The position numbers and the translations under genes are program-made. A stretch of DNA of 48,038 nucleotides, from the NCBI GenBank assembly GCA_017621875.1, contig JAGASE010000010.1, positions 1 through 48,038 on the forward strand. The letters run 5' to 3'. The notes beneath the pieces were generated by a model. It was not told the DNA's origin and did not search any database. It saw only the letters and a list, made by a program, of their open reading frames with translations. This document shows positions 16,569 to 23,924 of this stretch, piece by piece. Source of the DNA: Clostridia bacterium. GTDB lineage: Bacteria > Bacillota > Clostridia > UBA1381. Every line of letters starts with the position of its first letter. The stretch's first letter is position 1.

Positions 16569-17448
16569 ATTCAAATCGGGCTTTGCCGCAATCATCGGCA
16601 TGCCAAACGTAGGTAAATCAACACTTTTAAATACAATCGCAGGTCAGAAAATTGCGATAATTTCAAATAAACCACAGACTACCAGAAATAAAATCCTTGC
16701 CATACATACAACCGAGGATTATCAGGTAGTATTTACCGATACACCGGGAATCCACAAGCCGCATAATAAGCTGGGTGAATTTATGGTGAAGGTTGCAAAG
16801 GAGTCCATGAACGAGATGGACGTTGTGCTTTTTGTGGTAGACGCCACAAAGCCGATTGCACCTATGGAAAAGGAAATTGCGGAGAATATAGGTAAAACCG
16901 GAGTTCCGGCAATACTTATTTTAAATAAGGTGGACGCAGTTAAAAAGGAGGATTTGCTCCCGATTATTGCGGACTATTCAAATTTGCACGAGTTTTCGTC
17001 GATAGTTCCAATCAGTGCAAAAACCGGCGACGGTGTGGAAATTTTGATGAACGATATTGAAAGCCTTTTGCAGGAGGGTCCGCAGTTTTACTATGAGGAT
17101 ATGGTGACAGACCAGCCCGAAAAGCAGATTGCGGCAGAAATTATCCGCGAGAAAATGCTGTGGCTTTTGGATAAGGAGGTTCCGCACGGTATTGCCATCG
17201 AAATTGAAAAGATGGAGGAACGTGAGGAAATCACAAAAATTTATGCAACGATTTTCTGTGAAAAAGCGAGCCATAAGGGAATTGTAATAGGAAAAAACGG
17301 TGAGATGCTTAAGAAAATCGGACAAAAGGCAAGAGTCGATATTGAAGAAATGCTGGATAAGAAGGTTTATCTGGAGCTTTGGGTCAGAATTAAAAACGAC
17401 TGGAGAAATTCTGACAGAATGATAAAAAATTTCGGATATGATGCATAA
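16558..17448 (+). CDS. era: GTPase Era
   Basis: Era is an essential GTPase that binds 16S rRNA and helps 30S assembly. The 296-residue protein has the G1 motif GMPNVGKST (about residues 14-22), G3 DTPG, G4 NKVD, G5 SAK, and a C-terminal KH domain (about 200-290) with the GKNGEMLKKIG loop. AGGAGG precedes the ATG, within the end of dgkA. The adjacency ybeY-dgkA-era is standard in Bacillota (the cytidine deaminase gene cdd seen in Bacillus is absent). Confidence 0.97.
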   Translation: MTNKFKSGFAAIIGMPNVGKSTLLNTIAGQKIAIISNKPQTTRNKILAIHTTEDYQVVFTDTPGIHKPHNKLGEFMVKVAKESMNEMDVVLFVVDATKPIAPMEKEIAENIGKTGVPAILILNKVDAVKKEDLLPIIADYSNLHEFSSIVPISAKTGDGVEILMNDIESLLQEGPQFYYEDMVTDQPEKQIAAEIIREKMLWLLDKEVPHGIAIEIEKMEEREEITKIYATIFCEKASHKGIVIGKNGEMLKKIGQKARVDIEEMLDKKVYLELWVRIKNDWRNSDRMIKNFGYDA

Positions 17449-17520
17449 CCAAAAAGTGACAGTATAAAGGCAGGAAAAATTGACTACCCTAAAAATAGTA
17501 AATTGAGGGGGTAATTAAAA

Positions 17521-17763
17521 TGAAATTAAAGGATTTTTCCTGGAACACTTTTAAAGAAACAGGCGATATAGACGCATATCTTTTGTATAAAACGGTTGAA
17601 AACAACGGTAATCAGAGGGAAAAGGAATGGAAACCTGCAAAACAAGGGGAATTATCACAAGACGGGCAGATTACGGCGAATCAAACTGTATGCTGACTAT
17701 TCTTACAGAGAATCTGGGAGTGATTTCTGCCTGTGCCTACGGAGTACGCAGCAGGCGGAGTAA
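17521..17763 (+). CDS. yqzL: YqzL-like protein with extended frame overlapping recO
   Basis: The first 25 residues (MKLKDFSWNTFKETGDIDAY and LLYKT) match the YqzL family, a very small protein encoded between era and recO in Bacillus. GAGGGGG lies 8 bases before the ATG. Family members are about 45-50 residues, but this frame continues to a stop at 17761, giving 80 residues, and its last 137 bases overlap recO in another frame. The extra part (YHKTGRLRRIKLYADYS and onward) reads as shadow translation of recO, so the normal stop has probably been lost. A sequencing error is also possible. The function of YqzL is unknown. Confidence 0.72.
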
Positions 17764-18355
17764 AATGAAGGCGGGAACACAGCTTTTGTGCTGCGGTGAT
17801 TTCGTGTTGAGCAGAAAAAACAGTGAAATTTACCGCGTTGACGCAGTGGAGATTGTGGACGCCTTTTACCCTGTTTGCGAGGATATTGTGAAGCTTTCTC
17901 TGGCAAATTATTTGTGCGAGCTTTCGCGTGAAATGTACGGCGACGGCGATGAGCGTATTCTGACACTTCTGCTTAATACGCTCTACGCTTTGGCGTATAA
18001 GGATGAAAATCCTGTGCTTGCAAAAGCGGTGTTTGAAGTAAAGCTTGCACAGTATGCAGGATATGAGCCTTGTATGGACAGCTGCATCGGCTGCGGAGAA
18101 AAAGAGGATTTGTCTGCATTTGATTTTTCGGGAGGCGTAAAATGCTCATCCTGCCGTGAGAGTGCGGATATTAATATTTCTGATGGTGTATACCGTAGTA
18201 TTCGGTACATACTTGAGGCGGAGGAAAGAAAAATTTTCTCATTCACCGTTTCGGAGGAGATTAAAAAGGATTTATCACTCCTTGCCGAAGGGTATATTCT
18301 TAATAAAAGTGAACGAACATATAAGTCTTTGGACTATTTTAAAAAAATGCTGTGA
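17627..18355 (+). CDS. recO: DNA repair protein RecO
   Basis: RecO loads RecA on SSB-coated single-stranded DNA with RecF and RecR. The 242-residue product starts METCKTRGIITRRADYGESNCMLTILTE, with an OB-fold N-terminal domain, a helical middle, and a zinc-type site C-x2-C ... C-x2-C (CIGCGEK about residues 149-155, then CSSC). The start has AGGGAAAAGGA upstream. It begins inside the extended yqzL frame. The era-yqzL-recO order is conserved in Bacillota. Confidence 0.93.
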   Translation: METCKTRGIITRRADYGESNCMLTILTENLGVISACAYGVRSRRSKMKAGTQLLCCGDFVLSRKNSEIYRVDAVEIVDAFYPVCEDIVKLSLANYLCELSREMYGDGDERILTLLLNTLYALAYKDENPVLAKAVFEVKLAQYAGYEPCMDSCIGCGEKEDLSAFDFSGGVKCSSCRESADINISDGVYRSIRYILEAEERKIFSFTVSEEIKKDLSLLAEGYILNKSERTYKSLDYFKKML

Positions 18356-18397
18356 GCAAGGCACTGCCTGCCTCATGGACTGAAAGGAATGATACAT

Positions 18398-18886
18398 ATG
18401 GAAAGACGGGACAAGTATAACTATTATCTCGATATTGCACAGACTGTTGCTGAAAGAGGAACGTGCTTAAGACGTAATTACGGTGCGATTATAGTGAAGA
18501 ATGACGAAATTATCTCTACCGGCTACGTTGGTGCACCAAGAGGAAGAAAAAACTGCAGTGACGTCGGATTTTGTATAAGACAAAAGATGGGGATTCCCCG
18601 CGGCGAACGCTATGAAATGTGCAGAAGTGTGCATGCTGAGGCAAATGCGATTATATCCGCGTCGAGAAATGAGCTTATAGACTCAACGTTATATCTTGTA
18701 GGGCTGGAGGCTGACGGGAGCGGAATTGTGGCAAACAGCTCCTGCTGCTCAATGTGCAAAAGAATGGTAATTAATGCCGGAATTAAACAGGTTGTTATCC
18801 GCGATACCCGTGACGATTTTCGCATAATCGACGTACAAACGTGGGTTTGTGACGATGAATCCTTAGACGGAATTATGGGATATTAA
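18398..18886 (+). CDS. Deoxycytidylate (dCMP) deaminase family protein
   Basis: Zinc-dependent deaminase that converts dCMP to dUMP for thymidylate synthesis; relatives include ComEB. In the 162-residue protein the active-site motif HAEANAI (His plus the catalytic Glu) and SCCSMCKRMVINAGI (the PCxxC-like zinc ligands) are clear. The proline normally before the zinc cysteine is serine here (CCSMC). The start is the ATG at 18398, 9 bases from AAAGGA; the ATG at 18389 touches the ribosome binding site. It follows recO by 42 bases and may be in the same operon. Confidence 0.9.
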   Translation: MERRDKYNYYLDIAQTVAERGTCLRRNYGAIIVKNDEIISTGYVGAPRGRKNCSDVGFCIRQKMGIPRGERYEMCRSVHAEANAIISASRNELIDSTLYLVGLEADGSGIVANSSCCSMCKRMVINAGIKQVVIRDTRDDFRIIDVQTWVCDDESLDGIMGY

Positions 18887-18914
18887 AAAAATTTAAAAAT
18901 AATGAAAAAAATAC

Positions 18915-18943
18915 TTGCTTTTTTTGTTTGATTGTGGTAAAAT
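18915..18943 (+). promoter_or_regulatory. Sigma-A promoter of rpsT
   Basis: TTGCTT (18915-18920), 17-base spacer, TAAAAT (18938-18943), preceded by TGTGG. It lies 40 bases before the rpsT start. Confidence 0.75.
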
Positions 18944-18983
18944 AGTTGAGTATTATCTATTAAACTATTCGGAGGTGACTTTT

Positions 18984-19250
18984 ATGCCTAACATTAAATC
19001 AGCTAAAAAGCGTGTATTGGTTATTCAGAAGAAGACATTGATTAACCAGATGCATAAGACAGCACTTAAGACAGCTATCAAGAAATTTGACGAAGCTGTT
19101 GAAAGCAAAAATGTTGATGAAGCAAAGGTTTTGTTCAACGATGCTGCAAGAAAGCTGGATAAGAGCGTAAAGCAGGGAATTTTGCACAAGAACAATGCTG
19201 CAAGAAAGAAGTCTCAGCTTGCTTTGAAGCTCGCTAAAATTGATGCGTAA
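18984..19250 (+). CDS. rpsT: 30S ribosomal protein S20
   Basis: S20 is a helical protein that binds 16S rRNA early in 30S assembly. The 88-residue, Lys-rich product begins [17 protein letters not shown] and contains [17 protein letters not shown] (here [18 protein letters not shown]), both family hallmarks. GGAGGTGAC lies 5 to 8 bases before the ATG; the frame extends upstream but into the promoter. It is monocistronic, with its own promoter and terminator. In many Clostridia rpsT adjoins holA and gpr, which are not seen here. Confidence 0.97.
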   Translation: MPNIKSAKKRVLVIQKKTLINQMHKTALKTAIKKFDEAVESKNVDEAKVLFNDAARKLDKSVKQGILHKNNAARKKSQLALKLAKIDA

Positions 19251-19257
19251 AACAATT

Positions 19258-19283
19258 AAAGCCGCTTTTGGGCGGCTTTTTTT
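19258..19283 (+). terminator. Terminator of rpsT
   Basis: AAAGCCGC (19258-19265) pairs with GCGGCTTT (19272-19279), followed by a run of T. Confidence 0.93.
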
Positions 19284-19459
19284 GTGGGATTTTGCGTGAG
19301 TTTTGTGCGGATTTGTTTCAAAAATCCGTTAGAACAGTTTAAATCTCAGAAAAATATTTTAATCTGATTATATAAAATATTTCTTTTTTGGTAATTGTAA
19401 TACTATCAGTTGAGGCTTACAATATTTGTAAAATAAATAATTAGGGAGCGGTGTTAATT

Positions 19460-20290
19460 ATGAAAAGGGTAGTAACGATTCAGGATATTTCATGCTTTGG
19501 AAAATGCTCGCTTACGGTGGCACTTCCGGTCATCTCTGCTATGGGCGTTGAAACGGCAATTTTGCCTACGGCTGTTTTGTCAACTCATACAGGCGGTTTT
19601 AAAAACTTTACCTTCCGCGACTTATCGGAGGATATACCAAAGATTTTTAAGCATTGGGAGGATGAGGGTATTGATTTTGATGCGATTTATACAGGATATC
19701 TCGGCTCATTTGAACAGATAGACCAGATGAAAGCGTTTATTGAGGCTCGTCCATCAAAAACTCTTGCGTTTGTTGATCCTGCAATGGCGGATAACGGCAA
19801 GCTGTATGCAGGCTTTACGCCCGAATTTGCACGTCATATGGCGACCTTGTGTGCTAAAGCGGATATAATAGTTCCAAACCTTACCGAGGCGTCCTTTATG
19901 TTGGGTATTGACTATGTCGAGGAAGGCTATGACAAGGCATATATAGAAGATGTTTTGAGAAAACTCGCGGCCTTGGGTGCAAAAAAAGCAGTTCTTACAG
20001 GCGTCAGCTTTGAGCCTGAAAAACTCGGAGTTGCTATGTATGACAGCCAAACCGATGAATTTTTCTATTACTTTAATGAAAAAATCGACGCTAAATTCCA
20101 TGGCACAGGAGATATTTTCGCTTCCACCTGCGTGGGTGCATTGATGCGTGGAAAAAGCCTTGCTGAGGCACTGCGGCTGGCAGCTGATTACACTGCGGAA
20201 TGCATCAGGATTACCATGCCTGATAAAGAAAAGCATTGGTACGGTGTTGAATTTGAAAAGGCTATGCCATATCTTATTGAAAGGCTTTAA
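19460..20290 (+). CDS. Pyridoxine/pyridoxal/pyridoxamine kinase (PdxK/PdxY-like)
   Basis: Ribokinase-fold enzyme that phosphorylates vitamin B6 vitamers for PLP salvage. The 276-residue protein has the N-terminal IQDISCFGKCSLTVALPVISAMG region with the substrate-binding SCFGKCS turn, TGYLGSFEQ, DPAMADNGKLY, PNLTEAS, and the anion-hole motif HGTGDIFAS with the catalytic Asp. The start is the ATG at 19460, with GGGAG about 12 bases upstream; a GTG at 19451 is too near. It is monocistronic. The AT-rich 176-base gap before it shows no clear promoter. Confidence 0.92.
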   Translation: MKRVVTIQDISCFGKCSLTVALPVISAMGVETAILPTAVLSTHTGGFKNFTFRDLSEDIPKIFKHWEDEGIDFDAIYTGYLGSFEQIDQMKAFIEARPSKTLAFVDPAMADNGKLYAGFTPEFARHMATLCAKADIIVPNLTEASFMLGIDYVEEGYDKAYIEDVLRKLAALGAKKAVLTGVSFEPEKLGVAMYDSQTDEFFYYFNEKIDAKFHGTGDIFASTCVGALMRGKSLAEALRLAADYTAECIRITMPDKEKHWYGVEFEKAMPYLIERL

Positions 20291-20357
20291 CTTAAAGACA
20301 AACTGAACCAATAGTTTTCGTTTTCTGCGGTTATGCGACTTTTTCGACAGTATGAGA

Positions 20358-20390
20358 GCTTCGCTTATTTTGAACGAAGCCCTTTTTTTG
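20358..20390 (+). terminator. Terminator of the kinase gene, overlapping the convergent transporter stop
   Basis: GCTTCG (20358-20363) pairs with CGAAGC (20375-20380), followed by CCTTTTTTTG. The minus-strand stop codon of the MFS transporter (20365-20367) is inside the loop, so one structure serves the end of both genes. Confidence 0.75.
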
Positions 20391-21594
20391 TTGTCAGAAC
20401 GAGTAGGATAAGCATAATTATGGGGAAAATTGTAGTAAGACCTATGCCGAGTTTGAGTCCGAGCTGTTCAGGTATAATGCCTATATCTGCGGCGTACTGC
20501 ACTATTTCGGGAAGTCTTTGTGAAAAATCCGACACAGTTCCGCACAGCCATGAGCCGAGTGAACAGCCTATATCACCAAAAAGAGCGAGAAGTCCGAACA
20601 TAGCAGCACCGCCGCGTGGAATCATTTTTGAAGAATATGAGTAAACTCCGGGCCACATTATACTGACCGAAAAGCCTGTGACAGAGCAGCCCAAAAGAGC
20701 GATATACGGATTTTCGGACAGTGCTGCAGTTAAGTAGCAGGCGGTGCAGAGCAGACTGCAGAAGGCAAGAGATTTTTTCAGGTCAAGTCTTGCACCGAAT
20801 ATTCCGTACAAAAGTCTTCCTGTGCCCATTAAAAGGGCAAACAGGCATGGTCCCAAAAGGTCTCCTGCGAATTTATCAATGCCGAGCCCTTTTTGTGCAA
20901 ACAATGATGCCCATTGCGACATTGTTATTTCTGCAGCACCTGAACAAAGCATTAAAAGACACATTGTAATGAATAGGGAGGATTTTAAAAGCGAGCCGGA
21001 GGTGTTGGTTTCCGAGGAATTATCGGTTTTCGGCATAGGTACGGCTGCAAATAGGAATATGTTTACAATAGGAACGACTGACCAGCAAAGAGGAAGTATC
21101 TGCCAGATGGTATTTGAAAACAGCTTTATCGCTGTAGTCGAAATAAGTATTACAGCGAGCTGTCCCCAGCAATAAAAGGAATGTAGCATACTCATTCGGG
21201 CCGAGCTGTGACCGGTGTCAAGCGAGTCTACTATAGGGCTTACCATTACTTCTAAAAGTCCTCCGCCGAAGGCACAGAAGGCAACTGACAAAAGCAGGCT
21301 TATGTACATGGGAAAAATCCTCGGAAGGATTCCCAAAAGAATAAGACCGAGAGCAGCACAAATCTGTGCAAGAATACCGGTTTTGCGATATCCGAGTCTT
21401 TTTATTATTTTAATGGAAAGACCGTCCGTTAAAAGCTGAATGGTGAAATTAAGCAGCATAATATTTGCAATTAATGTATATGAAATCCCAAAGCTGTCTT
21501 TAAATATTACGAATAATATCGGCATTAAATTATTCACGAGTGCCTGTGTGGTTATTCCAAATTCACAGGCAAGCATGGTGGATTTATATGTCAT
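20365..21594 (-). CDS. MFS transporter (fucose-permease/YbjJ-like)
   Basis: The 409-residue product has 12 hydrophobic segments and the layout of the major facilitator superfamily, including GLSIKIIKRLGYRK at the loop between helices 2 and 3 and GFSVSIMWPGVYSYSSKMIPRGGAAMFGLLALFGDIG near the C-terminal half, as in sugar/fucose permease-like members. It would be a secondary transporter; the substrate is not evident. GGAGGTAGCAAC lies before the ATG. It is divergent from the TrmH-type gene and converges on the kinase. Confidence 0.88.
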   Translation of the reverse strand: MTYKSTMLACEFGITTQALVNNLMPILFVIFKDSFGISYTLIANIMLLNFTIQLLTDGLSIKIIKRLGYRKTGILAQICAALGLILLGILPRIFPMYISLLLSVAFCAFGGGLLEVMVSPIVDSLDTGHSSARMSMLHSFYCWGQLAVILISTTAIKLFSNTIWQILPLCWSVVPIVNIFLFAAVPMPKTDNSSETNTSGSLLKSSLFITMCLLMLCSGAAEITMSQWASLFAQKGLGIDKFAGDLLGPCLFALLMGTGRLLYGIFGARLDLKKSLAFCSLLCTACYLTAALSENPYIALLGCSVTGFSVSIMWPGVYSYSSKMIPRGGAAMFGLLALFGDIGCSLGSWLCGTVSDFSQRLPEIVQYAADIGIIPEQLGLKLGIGLTTIFPIIMLILLVLTTKKGLRSK

Positions 21595-21720
21595 GTTGCT
21601 ACCTCCGAAACCGTCCGCCTGTGCAGCGTTAAAAGGCAGTTTTTATGCGGACGGATAATTGTTAATATTATACTATGCCTCAAAAATATAATTGCGATTG
21701 TCTTTTTAGCGTGATATGGG

Positions 21721-21749
21721 TTGAAAAAAGTGCTAAAATTTGATATAAT
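21721..21749 (+). promoter_or_regulatory. Sigma-A promoter of the TrmH-type gene
   Basis: TTGAAA (21721-21726), 17-base spacer, TATAAT (21744-21749). Confidence 0.8.
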
Positions 21750-21782
21750 AATAAAAATACAATAATGTATGAGTGTGATAAA

Positions 21783-22538
21783 ATGATAAAAGAAATTACA
21801 TCAACAAAAAATCAGAAGTATAAGTATATAAAATCGTTAAAAACAAAGAAGGCAAGAATGAGCTTTCGGCAGTATACGGTGGAAGGGATAAAATCGGTAA
21901 ATGACGCCATTTTGGCGGGAGCAGACATTGATTTTATCGTGGTTTCGGACAAGCTGCAGGGCAGCTTTGATTTTGAAAATATGTATGTTATGCCGGAGAC
22001 GATTTTTGAGGGCTTGTGCGACACCGAAACTCCGCAAGGAGTTCTTGCAGTGATAAATATGCCCAAGCAGCAAAAGGCGGATTTTGAGGAAAGTCTGTAT
22101 CTTTTGTGCGACCGTGTGACAGACCCCGGCAATATGGGTACGATTATCCGAATCTGCGATGCAGTCGGCTGTGGTCTTTTGCTCTCGGAGGGGACGGTTG
22201 ATATATATAATCCCAAAACCGTTCGTGCAAGCATGGGTTCGTTTTTTCATACCAAGGTGACAGATTCTCTGACAACGGCGGATATACAAAGTATGAAGGA
22301 CAGCGGATTTAAGCTTCTATGCGGTGCTCTTTCGGATAACACTGTGGATTTTCGGAATGCGGACTACAGCGGAAAAACAATTATCGTTGTGGGCAATGAG
22401 GCGAACGGAATCAGTGAGGAGATTCTTAAAATGTCGGATTGCTGCATCAAGGTGCCGATTTGGGGAGCGGCCGAATCGCTGAACGTAGGCGTTGCGGCGG
22501 CATTGCTGCTTTATGAGACAAGAAGAAAAGAAAAATAA
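21783..22538 (+). CDS. TrmH/SpoU family RNA 2'-O-methyltransferase
   Basis: SPOUT-class methyltransferase using SAM to modify rRNA or tRNA. The 251-residue protein has an N-terminal substrate-binding part (ITSTKNQKYKYIKSLKTKKAR, then FRQYTVEGIKSV) and the three conserved C-terminal motifs: DPGNMGTIIRICDA, VGNEANGIS and PIWGAAESLNVGVAAALLLYE, which forms the knot. The start is chosen at the ATG at 21783; an ATG at 21765 is only about 10 bases from the expected transcription start. The true RNA target is unknown. Confidence 0.92.
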   Translation: MIKEITSTKNQKYKYIKSLKTKKARMSFRQYTVEGIKSVNDAILAGADIDFIVVSDKLQGSFDFENMYVMPETIFEGLCDTETPQGVLAVINMPKQQKADFEESLYLLCDRVTDPGNMGTIIRICDAVGCGLLLSEGTVDIYNPKTVRASMGSFFHTKVTDSLTTADIQSMKDSGFKLLCGALSDNTVDFRNADYSGKTIIVVGNEANGISEEILKMSDCCIKVPIWGAAESLNVGVAAALLLYETRRKEK

Positions 22539-22545
22539 TTTTACT

Positions 22546-22573
22546 GCCCGGTACATGCATTTTCCGGGCTTTT
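22546..22573 (+). terminator. Weak terminator after the TrmH-type gene
   Basis: GCCCGG (22546-22551) pairs with CCGGGC (22564-22569) around a 12-base loop, followed by only TTTT. Confidence 0.6.
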
Positions 22574-22618
22574 GAATGAATTTTTTCTTCCTATTTAATG
22601 CAAAAATAAAAAAAATCT

Positions 22619-22647
22619 TTGACATTCTGCTGATTTTGTAGTATGGT
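22619..22647 (+). promoter_or_regulatory. Promoter of dprA
   Basis: TTGACA (22619-22624), 17-base spacer, TATGGT (22642-22647). The -10 is imperfect; TAATAG four bases later is an alternative with a 21-base spacer. Confidence 0.6.
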
Positions 22648-22682
22648 AATAGATATGGGTATTTTTGTTAAGGGGTGAACAT

Positions 22683-23846
22683 ATGGAAAAGCAGAAGCTT
22701 TATTGGTTATGGCTTACAACGATTTACGGCATATCCAATGGAGATATAACTGCATTGCTTGAGCAGTTTGACAGTATCGAGGAAATTTATGCCGAAAGAG
22801 ATTTTGCTGCAGTAGTCAATATAAAGCCATCAATAAAACGGGCACTTTCGGATAAAAGCTTAAAGCGTGCCGAGAAGGTGCTGGAGGCGACACTCAAAAC
22901 CGATACTAAGGTTTTGACCTATGATGACATAAATTATCCGGATTCCTTAAGAAAGATTGAAAGCCCGCCGTATGGTTTGTATGTTCGCGGAGAAATAATG
23001 AATTGGGACAGGCTTTTGTCTATAGGAGTGGTTGGTACGAGAAAGTGCACCGACTACGGAATTGCAGCGGCAAAAAGAATTTCATCTTCTCTTGCAGAAA
23101 ACGGTGTAACTATTGTAAGCGGAATGGCACGCGGTATTGATACTGTTGCGGCACGTGCCGCACTTGATGCCGGAAATAAAACAATCGCAGTTCTTGGCTG
23201 TGGTACAGATATTGTTTATCCGCCGGAAAACAGCGGAATTATGCAGGAAATTATCCAAAACGGAGCAGTGATATCGGAGTATCCTCCCGGCTCACCGCCG
23301 TCAGCGGCACATTTTCCATGGAGAAACAGAATAATAAGCGGTTTATCAAGAGGGATACTGGTGGCAGAAGCTCCCAAGAAAAGCGGTGCGTTAATAACCG
23401 CTGATTATGCTCTTGAGCAGGGTAAGGATATTTTCGCAGTACCCGGCAGTATTTTTAAGGAAAGCTGTGAGGGAACAAACCGCCTTATATCCTGCTGTGC
23501 AAAGGCGGTCTCCTCTGCAGGCGATATTCTGGAGGAGTATACCTTTGAAATAGAGCGGCTCCAGATTGAAAAACCAAAGGGTATTAAGAAAATTTTCTAC
23601 GGAAAGAAAAAGGAAAAGGTAAACAACGAAATTAAGCTGACAATTGATGACAAAAGATTTTTGGGACTTATGGATGACCATAGAGTAATTATTGCGTTAT
23701 TGATAGAAAGCAATCTGCATATTGATGATATAAAAAGAAAGAGTGGATTTGATGTCGCAAAGCTGACCTCAATTTTATCAATGCTGGAATTTGGTGGGTT
23801 TATTCAAAAACTTCCGGGGAATAATTATAGAATCAATTTGCACTGA
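22683..23846 (+). CDS. dprA: DNA processing protein DprA
   Basis: DprA binds incoming single-stranded DNA and loads RecA during transformation. The 387-residue protein has an N-terminal helical domain, the Rossmann-type core (about 115-300) with GVVGTRKCTDYG, VSGMARGIDTVAA, VLGCGTDIVYPPEN, FPWRNRIISGLSRG and GALITADYALEQGKDIFAVPG, and a C-terminal winged-helix domain (about 315-387). The start is the ATG at 22683, after GGGGTGAAC. The dprA-topA-trmFO order is common in Bacillota. Confidence 0.95.
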   Translation: MEKQKLYWLWLTTIYGISNGDITALLEQFDSIEEIYAERDFAAVVNIKPSIKRALSDKSLKRAEKVLEATLKTDTKVLTYDDINYPDSLRKIESPPYGLYVRGEIMNWDRLLSIGVVGTRKCTDYGIAAAKRISSSLAENGVTIVSGMARGIDTVAARAALDAGNKTIAVLGCGTDIVYPPENSGIMQEIIQNGAVISEYPPGSPPSAAHFPWRNRIISGLSRGILVAEAPKKSGALITADYALEQGKDIFAVPGSIFKESCEGTNRLISCCAKAVSSAGDILEEYTFEIERLQIEKPKGIKKIFYGKKKEKVNNEIKLTIDDKRFLGLMDDHRVIIALLIESNLHIDDIKRKSGFDVAKLTSILSMLEFGGFIQKLPGNNYRINLH

Positions 23847-23860
23847 ATATGCACACGCAC

Positions 23861-23904
23861 CTTATCGGTCCGCTGATAAGGGAAGGCATACTACTTTAGC
23901 GGAC
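23861..23904 (+). promoter_or_regulatory. Pseudoknot-capable leader before topA
   Basis: CTTATC (23861-23866) pairs with GATAAG (23875-23880), and the loop contains GTCCGCT (23868-23874), the exact reverse complement of AGCGGAC (23898-23904) just before the AAAGG site. Both stems could form together as an H-type pseudoknot. Function unproven. Confidence 0.5.
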
Positions 23905-23924
23905 AGAAAGGCTATGATATTTTA

